Source: RHKX01 sp963820055 | GTDB taxonomy: Bacteria > Actinomycetota > Thermoleophilia > Solirubrobacterales > 70-9 | NCBI GenBank assembly: GCA_963820055.1 | Contig: CAWFYJ010000001.1 | Span: forward strand, 124,001 to 188,000 | Reading direction: 5' to 3' | Length of the DNA: 64,000 bases | In this document: piece after piece, positions 63,738-64,000 of the stretch | How positions within the stretch are numbered: position 1 is the stretch's first letter | Layout of the letters: each line of letters starts with the position of its first letter | Program-made: the position numbers and the translations under genes | Notes under the pieces: generated by a model | Seen by the model: the letters and a program-made list of their open reading frames with translations, nothing else | Database searches by the model: none | Told to the model about the DNA's origin: nothing

Positions 63738-64000
63738 GCCGATTGCGACCATGCGTTCGATGGGAATCCTCGCCTTCGCCGCGACCTCGGGCGGGACCTT
63801 GACCTCGCCGGTCATGTCGCGGAGACAGTCGCGGAGCTTCGGCAGCGTGATCATCTTCATGTACTTGCAGAAGGCCATCCGGTTGGCGGCGATCAGGTCG
63901 GCCTCGGGGGCCGCCTGCTCGAGCGGATAGAGCATGCCCGTCTCGGTCGCGACGATGTAGGAGCCGGTCGGGTTCTGCTCGACGTGCTGGAGCATCCCCG
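63735..64000 (-). CDS. nadA: Quinolinate synthase NadA, C-terminal part (runs off the window)
   Basis: The last 88 codons, continuing past the window edge. 'GSYIVATETGMLYPLEQAAP', 'FCKYMKMITLPKLRDCL' and the extended tail ending ERMVAIG match the NadA C-terminus, including the last Cys ligand of the 4Fe-4S cluster (in 'FCKYMKM'). NadA condenses iminoaspartate with dihydroxyacetone phosphate in NAD synthesis. The upstream part cannot be judged here. Confidence 0.88.
   Translation of the reverse strand, partial: GMLQHVEQNPTGSYIVATETGMLYPLEQAAPEADLIAANRMAFCKYMKMITLPKLRDCLRDMTGEVKVPPEVAAKARIPIERMVAIG

Overview
The window is a contiguous stretch of a very GC-rich chromosome with dense gene packing, many GTG and several TTG starts, frequent 4-base ATGA/GTGA/TTGA stop-start overlaps, an F420-type oxidoreductase and a mycobacterial-style fabG4/fadA2 locus. 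Together these point to an actinobacterium. My best guess is a deep-branching Thermoleophilia/Solirubrobacterales-type organism, but that placement is inference. I see no rRNA, tRNA, CRISPR array, insertion sequence or prophage. The only structural RNA gene I recognise is tmRNA (48182-48548, minus strand).

Layout. 0-4 kb: secreted proteins, two VOC/glyoxalase proteins, an RTX-repeat protein and a coiled-coil NlpC/P60 cell-wall hydrolase. 4.1-10.2 kb: a five-gene minus-strand fatty-acyl operon (two acyl-CoA dehydrogenases, thiolase, two-domain ketoacyl reductase, MaoC hydratase) with the same enzyme set as the mycobacterial fadE5-fadA2-fabG4-htdX locus. 10.4-14.6 kb: a lipoprotein, a thioesterase and a polar amino-acid ABC importer. 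14.6-19 kb: a two-component system followed by a MacB-type ABC transporter. 19.3-22.6 kb: three amide-bond genes (circularly permuted ATP-grasp, class I glutamine amidotransferase, glutamate-cysteine-ligase-like), all broken by +1 frameshifts. 22.8-28.9 kb: glutamate synthase gltB-gltD. 28.9-37.1 kb: mixed metabolic, membrane and secreted proteins. 37.3-41.4 kb: a class I-like HMG-CoA reductase and a large GGDEF/HD-GYP protein. 41.4-46.3 kb: antiporter, phosphatase, methyltransferases and a deazaflavin-dependent reductase. 46.3-48.5 kb: a presenilin-like membrane protein fused to a YWTD-type propeller, then tmRNA. 48.6-54.8 kb: AlkZ-like glycosylase, NatAB-type ABC exporter and oxidoreductases. 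54.8-62.5 kb: the overlapping minus-strand series ftsE-ftsX-S41 protease-rnr-smpB, then a helix-hairpin-helix protein. 62.6-64 kb: a DUF389 membrane protein and the 3' end of nadA.

How genes work together. ftsE/ftsX and the NlpC/P60 hydrolase fit a cell-division and wall-hydrolysis theme. rnr, smpB and tmRNA make up the trans-translation and RNA-decay machinery. gltBD supplies glutamate, and the damaged ligase operon would consume glutamate- or glutamine-like substrates.

The observations I most want checked are: 18 same-direction (+1) frameshifts confined to three neighbouring genes; a nine-helix presenilin-type protein carrying the D / GxGD / PAL motifs; a recurring TAnnnT box 6-8 nt before start codons, implying many leaderless mRNAs; a class I HMG-CoA reductase with an altered DAMGMN motif; and a tmRNA whose T-loop lacks the usual TTC.
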